From contig NZ_CP159258.1 of the NCBI RefSeq assembly GCF_040438925.1, positions 820,001 to 884,000 on the forward strand: a stretch of 64,000 nt of DNA, read 5' to 3'. Both the position numbers and the translations under genes were made by a program. The stretch comes from Pseudomonas sp. MYb327 (GTDB lineage: Bacteria > Pseudomonadota > Gammaproteobacteria > Pseudomonadales > Pseudomonadaceae). Of the stretch, positions 41,723-49,321 are shown piece by piece (positions within the stretch are counted from its first letter, which is position 1; the number at the start of each line of letters is the position of its first letter). The notes under the pieces are model-generated. The model searched no databases. It had not been told where the DNA came from and was given only the letters and a program-made list of their open reading frames with translations.

Positions 41723-43012
41723 TTATGGTAATTCGCGGCAGGCGTAAAAGGCGCTCAACACTTTCACCAGATGTGCCAGGTCATGGTTCCCGCACAACTC
41801 TCGGATCGAGTGCATGGCGAACGTCGGCAGGCCGATATCCACGGTGCGCACGCCCAGGTGGCTGGCGGTGATCGGGCCGATGGTCGAGCCGCAACCCATG
41901 TCGCTGCGTACCACGAAGCTTTGCACCGGCACTTCTTCGGCCATGCACAAGTGGCGGAAGAACCCGGCGGTTTCGCTGTTGGTGGCGTAGCGCTGGTTGC
42001 TGTTGACCTTGATCACCGGGCCGGCGTTGAGCTTAGGGCCATGGTTGGCGTCGTGCTTGTCGGCGTAGTTCGGGTGTACGCCGTGGGCATTGTCGGCTGA
42101 GACCAGCAGGGATTTCTGAATGGTGCGTACGAATTCATCACCTTCAGGCAGCAGGCGTCGCAAGGTTTGCTCAAGCATCGGGCCATCAGCCCCGCAAGCC
42201 GAGCAGGAGCCGACTTCTTCATGGTCGTTGCAGACCAGCACGCAGGTTTCGTCGGTGTCGGCGGTGAGCAGTGCTTGCAGGCCGGCGTAGCACGACAGCA
42301 GGTTATCCAGGCGCGCGCCGGCGATGAAGTCGCCATGCAGGCCGATGACGGCAGCGCTTTGGGTGTCGTAGAAACTCAGTTCGTAATCCAGCACGACGTC
42401 GGCGTTCAGTCCGTGTTCGCGAGCGAGTTGGTCAGTAAGCACCGCGCGGAAATCCACGCGCTCGTCACCGGCAAATTGCGCCAGCACCGGAGGCAATTCG
42501 GTCTGGGCGTTGATCGCCCAGCCCATGTTGGCTTCACGATTAAGGTGAATGGCCAGGTTCGGGATGATCGCGATCGGTGCCTTGAAGTCGATCAACTGGC
42601 TCTCGACCTTACCGTCGCGGCGGAAGGTCACGCGGCCGGCCAGGGACAGGTCGCGGTCAAACCACGGTGCCAGCAGTGCACCGCCGTAGACTTCGACGCC
42701 CAGTTGCCAGAAACCCTGGCGTTGCAGTTCCGGCTGCGGCTTGACGCGCAGGCACGGACTGTCAGTGTGGGCACCAACCAGGCGAATACCGCCGTGCAGT
42801 GGCGAATGGCGGCCCATTTTGACGGCGACGATCGAAGAATCGTTACGGGTGACGTAGTAACGGCCGTTGGCTTCGGTGTGCCATGGCTCGCGCTCGTCGA
42901 GGCGTTGGTAGCCCGCCGCTTCCAGGCGCTGAACGAGGCTGGCGGTGGCATGGAACGGGGTAGGGGAGGCCTTGAGAAAGTCGATCAGGCCTTGGTTCAA
43001 CTCTTCGCGCAT
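41723..43012 (-). CDS. apeB: M18 family aminopeptidase ApeB
   Basis: A 429-aa cytosolic zinc aminopeptidase. The ATG at 43012 ([20 protein letters not shown]) has GGAG upstream. Metal ligands are visible: [13 protein letters not shown] (His, near 83), [13 protein letters not shown] (Asp), [16 protein letters not shown] (Glu-Glu) and late [15 protein letters not shown] (His). [25 protein letters not shown] is the conserved C-terminal block. Normal M18 length. Its order with rluA and min genes agrees with other pseudomonads, except that a kinase-like gene is inserted between apeB and rluA. Confidence 0.95.
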   Translation of the reverse strand: MREELNQGLIDFLKASPTPFHATASLVQRLEAAGYQRLDEREPWHTEANGRYYVTRNDSSIVAVKMGRHSPLHGGIRLVGAHTDSPCLRVKPQPELQRQGFWQLGVEVYGGALLAPWFDRDLSLAGRVTFRRDGKVESQLIDFKAPIAIIPNLAIHLNREANMGWAINAQTELPPVLAQFAGDERVDFRAVLTDQLAREHGLNADVVLDYELSFYDTQSAAVIGLHGDFIAGARLDNLLSCYAGLQALLTADTDETCVLVCNDHEEVGSCSACGADGPMLEQTLRRLLPEGDEFVRTIQKSLLVSADNAHGVHPNYADKHDANHGPKLNAGPVIKVNSNQRYATNSETAGFFRHLCMAEEVPVQSFVVRSDMGCGSTIGPITASHLGVRTVDIGLPTFAMHSIRELCGNHDLAHLVKVLSAFYACRELP

Positions 43013-43255
43013 AAGAAACTCCAGACAGCAATGGCGCCAGTTTAACGTATTGGCCCGGCGCATTGGGCAAGTGCTTTCATCGCCGGGCAACGAGCTGCTG
43101 ATCGGCCGTCAATGCGCCATCCGTTCGCCCAGGTATTTGATGAAGGTCTGTCCGTCGGCGGACTTTGCAGGCTTGGGCTGATGTTTTGGCCAGCTCGGGC
43201 GTTGCGGGCGCACTGCTGTACGGTGTTCTTTTGCACCTGTGAATGGCGTATTGCT

Positions 43256-44098
43256 TTAGCCAGTAATCAACTTGCCGCTGAGGAATACTTCGCGCCGCTG
43301 CTTGCGACCGACATATTCATGTTTGCTCGCGTGGTACACCTCATCGAATTTTTCCCGCGATATGCCAGGAACTAATCGGACGTAGTCATCAACCAGGCGA
43401 TCGTAGTCAGCTTCGGTGATCAGTTTGTAGATGTCGCGGCGGTAGAAGAATCCAAGCTGGAAACCCAGGGTTTCGCTCAGGTGAGCGGTCTGGGTGGCGA
43501 AGCAGTTTTCAAAGTCGATGGCTTTAAGCGGTTTACCCGTCGTTTCGGGAATCATGATGTTGCCCAGCCAGAAATCCATGTGGGTGATGTTCTTGCGGGA
43601 CAGGGAACCAAGCAACTCGAAAGCGTCAAGAATGAAGGTTTTGACCTTTTCTGGGTTGCGTTTAAGCCATTGCACACCGTCAATATGATCATCGAGCAGG
43701 CGCGTGAGAATGAAATACTCCTGGGTCAGGCCCAAGCGGTCCTTGGTATAGCCAAAGCCTTGCAGCGGCGGCATTTGGACACCGCGACGCTGTGCTTCGA
43801 GGGTGTTCGCCAGCTCTTCCAATGGCCAGTCGAAACGGCCATTGCGCTGTGGTTTGCCCAGGGTCACCCGGACTTTCGCCTTGAGCGTATCCAGCGGTTG
43901 AACCTTGGCAAACAGAGGTGTTTCCCCAGAAGCCAATGGCGCGCTGGCACGGGTGAGTTTTTTGGCGCTGCGTTTCTTTATGAGTTTCTCGAGAGCCTGT
44001 CGCGCTTCGCCGCTAGGCTGTTCATTCAGATGCAGAGTGGTGTTGCCGAAGGTAAAGGTGACGGGGTAATCGTATTGAAGCTTTTTACTACTGAGCAC
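43256..44098 (-). CDS. Kinase-fold protein, possibly a lipopolysaccharide-type kinase
   Basis: A 280-aa protein kinase-like-fold protein. I use the GTG at 44098 because a well-formed promoter (44163-44134) would start the transcript near 44127, after a TTG at 44134. Catalytic-loop and metal motifs are clear: ITHMDFWLGNIMI (Asp/Asn), then KAIDFENCF (the DFG-like Asp). The N-lobe has LFAKVQPLDTLKAKVRVTLG. This resembles WaaP/InaA-type or choline-kinase-like enzymes. The C-terminus is rich in basic residues (KHEYVGRKQRREVFLSGK). The gene lies between apeB and rluA, where I recall none in P. aeruginosa. Confidence 0.78.
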   Translation of the reverse strand: MLSSKKLQYDYPVTFTFGNTTLHLNEQPSGEARQALEKLIKKRSAKKLTRASAPLASGETPLFAKVQPLDTLKAKVRVTLGKPQRNGRFDWPLEELANTLEAQRRGVQMPPLQGFGYTKDRLGLTQEYFILTRLLDDHIDGVQWLKRNPEKVKTFILDAFELLGSLSRKNITHMDFWLGNIMIPETTGKPLKAIDFENCFATQTAHLSETLGFQLGFFYRRDIYKLITEADYDRLVDDYVRLVPGISREKFDEVYHASKHEYVGRKQRREVFLSGKLITG

Positions 44099-44133
44099 GG
44101 GTAGGGCTTCCTGCCTGCTATCGAATTGCCACA

Positions 44134-44163
44134 ATTTTACGTTTCTTTACAAAATTATGACAA
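44134..44163 (-). promoter_or_regulatory. Sigma-70 promoter for the kinase-fold gene
   Basis: On the minus strand TTGTCA (44163-44158), 18 bases, then TAAAAT (44139-44134), in an AT-rich stretch. Confidence 0.65.
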
Positions 44164-44207
44164 TCTTTTAACGCCATTTTCACGTCGTTCAATTTGTAAC
44201 TACAAAT

Positions 44208-44237
44208 GAAAACGCCCTTCACTGGAAGGGCGTTTTC
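44208..44237 (-). terminator. Terminator after rluA
   Basis: GAAAACGCCCTTC pairs perfectly over 13 bp with GAAGGGCGTTTTC around loop ACTG, 20 bases after the rluA stop. The flanking A and T runs make it usable on both strands. Confidence 0.88.
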
Positions 44238-44256
44238 TGGTTAGGCCGTGAGTTGC

Positions 44257-44892
44257 TCAAAACGGCGCGGGACACTCGAAGCGCAAGCGATCGCCAGTTT
44301 CGGGATGGGTGAAGCTGAGCATGCTGGCGTGCAGGCAAAGGCGCGGCCAGGCGGCGAGCGCCTGCTCATGGGCATAGAGCCCGTCGCCCAGCAGCGGATG
44401 ACCAATCGATAGCATGTGCACGCGCAACTGGTGCGAGCGCCCCGTGATGGGTGTCAGCTCCACACGACACCAGTCGCCGCAACGTTCCAGTACGCGCCAG
44501 AAGGTCAATGCATGTTTGCCGAATTCATGGTCGACCACATGGCGCGGCTTGGTAGGCGGATCGTAGCGCAGCGGTAAATCGATGCTGCCGCTGTCGAGTT
44601 CAGGCTGACCCCAGCACAGTGCTGTGTAGGCTTTTTCGGTTTCGCGGTCGTGAAATTGCCGAGACAGTTCACGGTGCGTATCGGGATCGCGGGCCAACAG
44701 GATGATGCCGGAGGTTTCCCAATCCAGTCGGTGGACGATTCGCGCTTCCGGATAGCCGTTTTCTTGCAGGCGGGTAATCAGGCAATCCTTGTTGTCATCG
44801 GCCCGGCCAGGGACGGAGAGCAACAAAGTCGGTTTGTTCACCACCAGTACGGCGGCATCCTGATGGATGATGTGGACGTTGGACAACGGCAT
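44257..44892 (-). CDS. rluA: RluA-family pseudouridine synthase
   Basis: A 211-aa enzyme isomerising uridine in 23S rRNA (U746) and some tRNAs (U32). The catalytic Asp is in IVHRLDWETSGIILLA (about residue 56). VVNKPTLLLSVPGR is the N-terminal family motif, and ELTPITGRSHQLRVHMLSIGHPLLGDGLYA the conserved C-terminal block. No S4 domain is present, as in RluA. It sits between the kinase-fold gene and the min operon. Confidence 0.94.
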   Translation of the reverse strand: MPLSNVHIIHQDAAVLVVNKPTLLLSVPGRADDNKDCLITRLQENGYPEARIVHRLDWETSGIILLARDPDTHRELSRQFHDRETEKAYTALCWGQPELDSGSIDLPLRYDPPTKPRHVVDHEFGKHALTFWRVLERCGDWCRVELTPITGRSHQLRVHMLSIGHPLLGDGLYAHEQALAAWPRLCLHASMLSFTHPETGDRLRFECPAPF

Positions 44893-44917
44893 TAAAACAG
44901 CCTCGTAACAAACGCCA

Positions 44918-44965
44918 ACGGCGGTTCAGCCCCCCCGCAGCCGCGCGTGGGACCTGAACCGCCGT
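44918..44965 (-). terminator. Long hairpin after minE
   Basis: ACGGCGGTTCAG (44918-44929) and CTGAACCGCCGT (44954-44965) are exact inverses with a 24-base GC-rich loop, 18 bases after the minE stop. Only a weak T tract follows, so its termination strength is uncertain. Confidence 0.55.
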
Positions 44966-44982
44966 GGCTCCCGCCGAATCGA

Positions 44983-45237
44983 CTAGCGATCTGGCAGGGT
45001 GATATTGAGTTCCAGAATCGAGCAGCTGCCCTGGCTTTCCAGTGCGACGTGCACGTCATCGGACCCGATATTGACGTACTTGCGAATCACCTCAACCAGT
45101 TCCTTCTGCAAGGCTGGCAGGTAGTCCGGGGTGCTGCGTTGGCCGCGTTCGTGCGCCACGATGATCTGTAGACGCTCTTTCGCTACCGACGCGGTGCTTT
45201 GCTTTTTGTTGGCACGAAAGAAGTCAAAAAGGTTCAT
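44983..45237 (-). CDS. minE: Cell division topological specificity factor MinE
   Basis: An 84-aa protein that stimulates MinD ATPase and drives Min oscillation. [31 protein letters not shown] contains the membrane-targeting helix and the MinD-contact segment; the C-terminal topological domain runs from [20 protein letters not shown]. It starts three bases after the minD stop with GGAGG inside the end of minD. Normal length. Confidence 0.97.
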   Translation of the reverse strand: MNLFDFFRANKKQSTASVAKERLQIIVAHERGQRSTPDYLPALQKELVEVIRKYVNIGSDDVHVALESQGSCSILELNITLPDR

Positions 45238-45240
45238 TGC

Positions 45241-46053
45241 TTAGTTGCCTCCAAACAGGCGCTCGAAGAATCCCTTCTTCTGTACATCGAGGAAACGATG
45301 TTCCACGGTTTTGCCCAACAGGCGGTCTACGGTATCGCTGTAGGCCTGGCCGGCATCGCTCTGGTCGTCAAGAATCACCGGAACGCCCTGGTTGGATGCC
45401 TTGAGCACCGCCTGGGATTCAGGGATCACACCGAGCAGGGCCACCGAGAGGATTTCCTTAACGTCTTCCACGCCGAGCATTTCGCCTTTGCTCACACGTT
45501 CAGGGTGGTAGCGGGTAATCAGCAAATGTTCCTTGATCGGATCTTCGCCGCGTTCGGCGCGACGGGACTTGCTGGCCAGCAGGCCGAGCATGCGGTCCGA
45601 GTCACGCACCGAGGAGACTTCCGGGTTGGTCACGACGATCGCTTCATCGGCGAAGTACATGGCCAGGTGGGCGCCTTTCTCGATGCCGGCCGGGGAGTCG
45701 CAGACCACGAACTCGAAGTCTTCCTTGAGTTGCATCATGACTTTTTCCACGCCTTCGACGGTCAGCGCGTCTTTGTCGCGGGTCTGGCTCGCAGCCAGTA
45801 CGTAGAGGTTTTCCAGGCGTTTGTCTTTGATCAGGGCCTGTTGCAGGTTGGCTTCGCCGTTCACCACGTTGACGAAGTCATACACCACGCGACGCTCGCA
45901 ACCCATGATCAGGTCGAGGTTACGCAAACCGACGTCGAAGTCGACGATCACTGTTTTGTGGCCGCGCAGAGCGAGGCCGGTACCGATAGCGGCGCTGGTG
46001 GTGGTCTTACCCACACCACCCTTGCCGGATGTAACCACGAGAATCTTGGCCAA
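45241..46053 (-). CDS. minD: Septum-site determining ATPase MinD
   Basis: A 270-aa membrane-binding ATPase. The start codon is TTG (46053) with AGGGGTG upstream, reading MAKILVVTSGKGGVGKTTTS, which includes the deviant Walker A (GKGGVGKT). VIVDFDVGLRNLDLIMGCE follows, and the C-terminal amphipathic membrane helix is QKKGFFERLFGG. It recruits MinC to the poles to block FtsZ. minC lies 200 bp upstream, an unusually long gap containing no gene. Confidence 0.97.
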   Translation of the reverse strand: MAKILVVTSGKGGVGKTTTSAAIGTGLALRGHKTVIVDFDVGLRNLDLIMGCERRVVYDFVNVVNGEANLQQALIKDKRLENLYVLAASQTRDKDALTVEGVEKVMMQLKEDFEFVVCDSPAGIEKGAHLAMYFADEAIVVTNPEVSSVRDSDRMLGLLASKSRRAERGEDPIKEHLLITRYHPERVSKGEMLGVEDVKEILSVALLGVIPESQAVLKASNQGVPVILDDQSDAGQAYSDTVDRLLGKTVEHRFLDVQKKGFFERLFGGN

Positions 46054-46253
46054 GGTGTTTCACCCCTAAGGAAAAAGGACTTTTAGCCCCTGAAAAACAT
46101 CTCTTGAAAACTACTGCAGTCGGACAGCCTTGGCTGGAAACCGGTCCTGAGCGGCGCTTACCTCCGGTAAACACTGCTAATGGCCTTTTTCCTACTTCGT
46201 TTGAGCCGTTTTCGCTACGTTTTAGAGATGTTTGGAAAATGCGGCAGTATCCG
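46054..46253. other. 200-bp gap between minC and minD
   Basis: No gene is visible. It probably holds a second promoter or a processing site for minDE; a short T-rich and A-rich alternation is seen on the minus strand (GGAAAAAGGCC) but no terminator hairpin. Confidence 0.4.
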
Positions 46254-46991
46254 TTAAAGCCGAATGATGTTCAACACGTCGCCTGACAGGCTGACCTGCA
46301 CGCCCGAACCCCATAAAGGATCGCGGCGCAGATCTTCGGAAACCTTGTAATGCCCGGCGATAGAGATCAGTTCAGCGCTCATTTGCTGACAGAAAATCCT
46401 GGCTTTCGTGTCGCCTTTGACCCCGGCCAACACACGACCACGCATCGGGCCGTATACATGGATGTTGCCATCGGCGAGAAGTTCCGCCCCCGGGCTGACC
46501 GAGGAAATCACCACCAGATCGCTTCCTTGTGCATAAATCTGCTGGCCACCACGTACTGGCGACGTGATGATTTTGGTCGGTTTGATCGTCGGCTCCGGTG
46601 GTTTTTCCGGTTTTTTCGCCACGACGCCTTCGTTCAGGTCCAGCGGGCGCTCACGGGCGCCGGACGGCGGCAGCACCGGCAGATCGACCGCGATGGCGGC
46701 GGCGATGTCTTCGATGCGGCTGGCTCGGATCGCCAGAGTGCGCAGGCCATGTTGGCGGCACACACGCATCAGGCCCGGCAGGTCGACGGCACCTTCATTG
46801 GCAGGGAGTTTGTCCAGGGCGAGGACCAGCGGCGCATTGCTGAAAAAACCAGGCGCCTGGGCGACTTTGGCGGCCAGTTGCCGGTCGAGGCTTTCGAGGT
46901 CGTTACGGGCCAGTTCCAGCACCGTAATGGCGAGCATGCTGCCCTTCAGCTGGAACACGGGATCTTGGTCTAGCGGTTCGGTTTGGCTCAT
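46254..46991 (-). CDS. minC: Septum formation inhibitor MinC
   Basis: A 245-aa FtsZ inhibitor. I start at the ATG at 46991 ([20 protein letters not shown]), which matches known Pseudomonas MinC; ATGs at 47000 and 47015 are alternatives and no start has a strong Shine-Dalgarno. The N-terminal domain (to about 110) precedes a Pro-rich linker ([13 protein letters not shown]) and the beta-helical C-domain [40 protein letters not shown], with [15 protein letters not shown] at the end. Divergent from the acyltransferase gene. Confidence 0.96.
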   Translation of the reverse strand: MSQTEPLDQDPVFQLKGSMLAITVLELARNDLESLDRQLAAKVAQAPGFFSNAPLVLALDKLPANEGAVDLPGLMRVCRQHGLRTLAIRASRIEDIAAAIAVDLPVLPPSGARERPLDLNEGVVAKKPEKPPEPTIKPTKIITSPVRGGQQIYAQGSDLVVISSVSPGAELLADGNIHVYGPMRGRVLAGVKGDTKARIFCQQMSAELISIAGHYKVSEDLRRDPLWGSGVQVSLSGDVLNIIRL

Positions 46992-47109
46992 GGTCGGCAT
47001 ACAACGACTTGTCACTAAAAGTGCCGAGACTTATAACGAGAACGCCCGCAGGCCGCAAGCCGGGTCGAACGATGTAGAATGCGCGGCCATTGTCTTTACG
47101 GAACTGTTA

Positions 47110-48042
47110 ATGGATCGCCCGCGTTTTCGAACAGCATTTCTCTCTCCACGTTTCTGGCCGCTGTGGTGTGGCTTGGGGCTGTTGTGGCTGATCGTGCAGT
47201 TGCCGTACCCGGCATTGCTGTGGATCGGCCGTGCTCTGGGCGCCTTGATGTATCGAGCGGCCGGCGACCGACGGCGCATTGCCAAGCGCAATCTGGAACT
47301 GTGTTTCCCAGAAAAGTCCGCTGCCGAGCGCAAGCGCCTGCTCAAGGAAAACTTCGCCTCTACCGGCATCGCCTTCTTCGAAATGGCGATGAGCTGGTGG
47401 TGGTCCCGTGAGCGCCTGGCGAAGCTGGCCCATATCGAAGGGCTGGAGTATTTGCAGCAGGCGCAGCGCGAAGGCAAGGGTGTGATCCTGATGGCCGTGC
47501 ATTTCACCACGCTGGAAATCGGCGCGGCCTTGCTCGGCCAACAACACACCATCGACGGTATGTACCGCGAGCACAAGAATCCGTTGTTTGACTACGTCCA
47601 GCGTCGCGGCCGCGAGCGCCACAACCTCGATTCGCTGGCGGTGGAGCGTGAAGACGTGCGCGGCATGCTCAAGTTGCTGCGGGCGGGCCGGGCGATCTGG
47701 TACGCACCGGACCAGGACTACGGCGCCAAGCAAAGCATCTTCGTGCCGCTGTTCGGTATTCAGGCCGCGACCGTCACCGCCACCAGCAAGTTTGCACGGC
47801 TGGGCAAGGCACTGGTGGTGCCGTTCACCCAGGAACGACTGGCCGACGGCAGTGGCTATCGCCTGGTGATCCACGCGCCGCTCGAAGGTTTCCCCGGCGA
47901 AACCGAAGAAGCCGACTGCCTGCGCATCAACCAATGGATCGAAGGTGTCTTGCGCGACTGTCCGGAGCAATACCTTTGGGCACATCGGCGCTTCAAGAGC
48001 CGTCCACCCGGCGAGCCGAAGTTATACGCAAAACGCGGTTGA
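47110..48042 (+). CDS. Lipid A biosynthesis acyltransferase (HtrB/LpxL family)
   Basis: A 310-aa inner-membrane acyltransferase that adds a secondary lauroyl or related chain to lipid A. The ATG at 47110 starts MDRPRFRTAFLSPRFWPLW; a longer in-frame extension upstream overlaps minC and is not coding. The H-x4-E motif is in MAVHFTTLEIGAALLG (His near residue 138), and YAPDQDYGAKQSIFVPLFG is a family block. One N-terminal membrane helix (CGLGLLWLIVQLPYPALLWI) is present. Two such paralogues are usual in Pseudomonas; this one matches the copy next to minC. Confidence 0.93.
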   Translation: MDRPRFRTAFLSPRFWPLWCGLGLLWLIVQLPYPALLWIGRALGALMYRAAGDRRRIAKRNLELCFPEKSAAERKRLLKENFASTGIAFFEMAMSWWWSRERLAKLAHIEGLEYLQQAQREGKGVILMAVHFTTLEIGAALLGQQHTIDGMYREHKNPLFDYVQRRGRERHNLDSLAVEREDVRGMLKLLRAGRAIWYAPDQDYGAKQSIFVPLFGIQAATVTATSKFARLGKALVVPFTQERLADGSGYRLVIHAPLEGFPGETEEADCLRINQWIEGVLRDCPEQYLWAHRRFKSRPPGEPKLYAKRG

Positions 48043-48078
48043 TCGATCGAAGCCCAATAAGCACCACGGAGTGTTGCG

Positions 48079-49248
48079 ATGAGTCCTGCTGAACCGGTTA
48101 CAGGGTTGATTCTTTCCGGCGGCGGGGCTCGGGCGGCTTATCAAGTCGGCGTACTGGCGGCAATCGCTGAGCTGCTGCCGCTGGGCGCTGACAATCCTTT
48201 TCCGGTAATAGTCGGCACCTCCGCCGGGGCGATCAATGCAGTCAGCCTGGCCAGCGGCGCCACGGACTTTCGCGCGGCGATCGAGCGACTGACAGCGTTC
48301 TGGCAGGGCTTTCGCAGTCATCTGGTGCTGCGCAGCGACTGGCCGGGCGTGATCAGCCAAGCTACGCGGTTTGTCAGTCATAGCCTGTTGGGCCTTGGCA
48401 CGCAGGTTCCGGTGGCGCTGCTTAACAGCTCACCCTTGCGCGACTTGCTCGACGACAAGTTACAGATGAACGGCATCGCCGAAGCCATCGCGCAAAAGCA
48501 GCTGCACGCGGTTGCCGTCACGGCCTTCGGCTATGAGTCCGGCCAGGCCGTCACCTTCTATCAGGGTGGCGGCACCATCGACGCCTGGTTGCGCCATCGC
48601 CGCATTGGCATACCTACTCAATTGTCCGTCGACCATTTGCTCGCCAGTTCGGCCATTCCGTTGTTGTTCGCGCCGGTGAAAATCGGCGAAGAGTATTTTG
48701 GCGACGGCGCGGTGCGCCAGTCGGCACCGATCAGCCCGGCGTTGCACCTGGGCGCCAGTCGAGTGCTGGTGGTGGGCGTCAGCGGCAACCCGCGCGGCGT
48801 CGACCCCGAGCAGCCGCTGCAACGCGCTTACACCGGACAGCAACCGACACTGGCGCAGATCGGCGGGCACATGCTCAACAGTACGTTCATTGACAGCCTG
48901 GAAAGTGACATCGAGCTGTTGCAGCGCCTGAACCAGTTCAGTCACCTGATGCCCGATGGCACGCCAACCCGCGCGCTCGGCGTGGCGCCGGTAGAGGTGC
49001 TGGTGATTTCTCCGAGTCAACCGATCGACGAGATTGCCGCGCGTCATCGACAGGAATTACCGGCGGCGCTGCGTCTGTTTTTGCGTGGGCCGGGGGCGAC
49101 CAAGACCAGTGGGGCAGGGGTGTTGAGTTATTTACTGTTCGAGGCGGGATATTGCAGCGAATTGATTGATCTGGGGCGGCGCGATGCGTTGGCCAAGCGG
49201 GGGGAGTTATGCCGTTTCCTGGGGCTCCCGGTGGCTGAAAGGGTTTGA
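48079..49248 (+). CDS. Patatin-like phospholipase
   Basis: A 389-aa serine hydrolase. The oxyanion motif is LSGGGARAAYQVGVL (near residue 13), the nucleophile is in VGTSAGAINAVSLAS (Ser about 49), and the Asp of the Ser-Asp dyad is in YFGDGAVRQSAPIS (about 213). GGAG lies upstream of the ATG at 48079. No signal peptide is seen, so it likely acts in the cytosol or at the inner membrane. It follows the lipid A acyltransferase by 36 bases and may share its transcript, hinting at membrane-lipid turnover. Confidence 0.92.
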   Translation: MSPAEPVTGLILSGGGARAAYQVGVLAAIAELLPLGADNPFPVIVGTSAGAINAVSLASGATDFRAAIERLTAFWQGFRSHLVLRSDWPGVISQATRFVSHSLLGLGTQVPVALLNSSPLRDLLDDKLQMNGIAEAIAQKQLHAVAVTAFGYESGQAVTFYQGGGTIDAWLRHRRIGIPTQLSVDHLLASSAIPLLFAPVKIGEEYFGDGAVRQSAPISPALHLGASRVLVVGVSGNPRGVDPEQPLQRAYTGQQPTLAQIGGHMLNSTFIDSLESDIELLQRLNQFSHLMPDGTPTRALGVAPVEVLVISPSQPIDEIAARHRQELPAALRLFLRGPGATKTSGAGVLSYLLFEAGYCSELIDLGRRDALAKRGELCRFLGLPVAERV

Positions 49249-49321
49249 ACTGTCAGTTGTGACAGTAGACGCTTCGTTGCCTCTCCGATCAGATTGAAGC
49301 CCTCAAGCAGAGGGTTGGAAA

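Noticed and set aside
46564..47109. Upstream extension of the lipid A acyltransferase frame
   Set aside because: It overlaps minC antisense; the ATG at 47110 matches the known N-terminus of the family.
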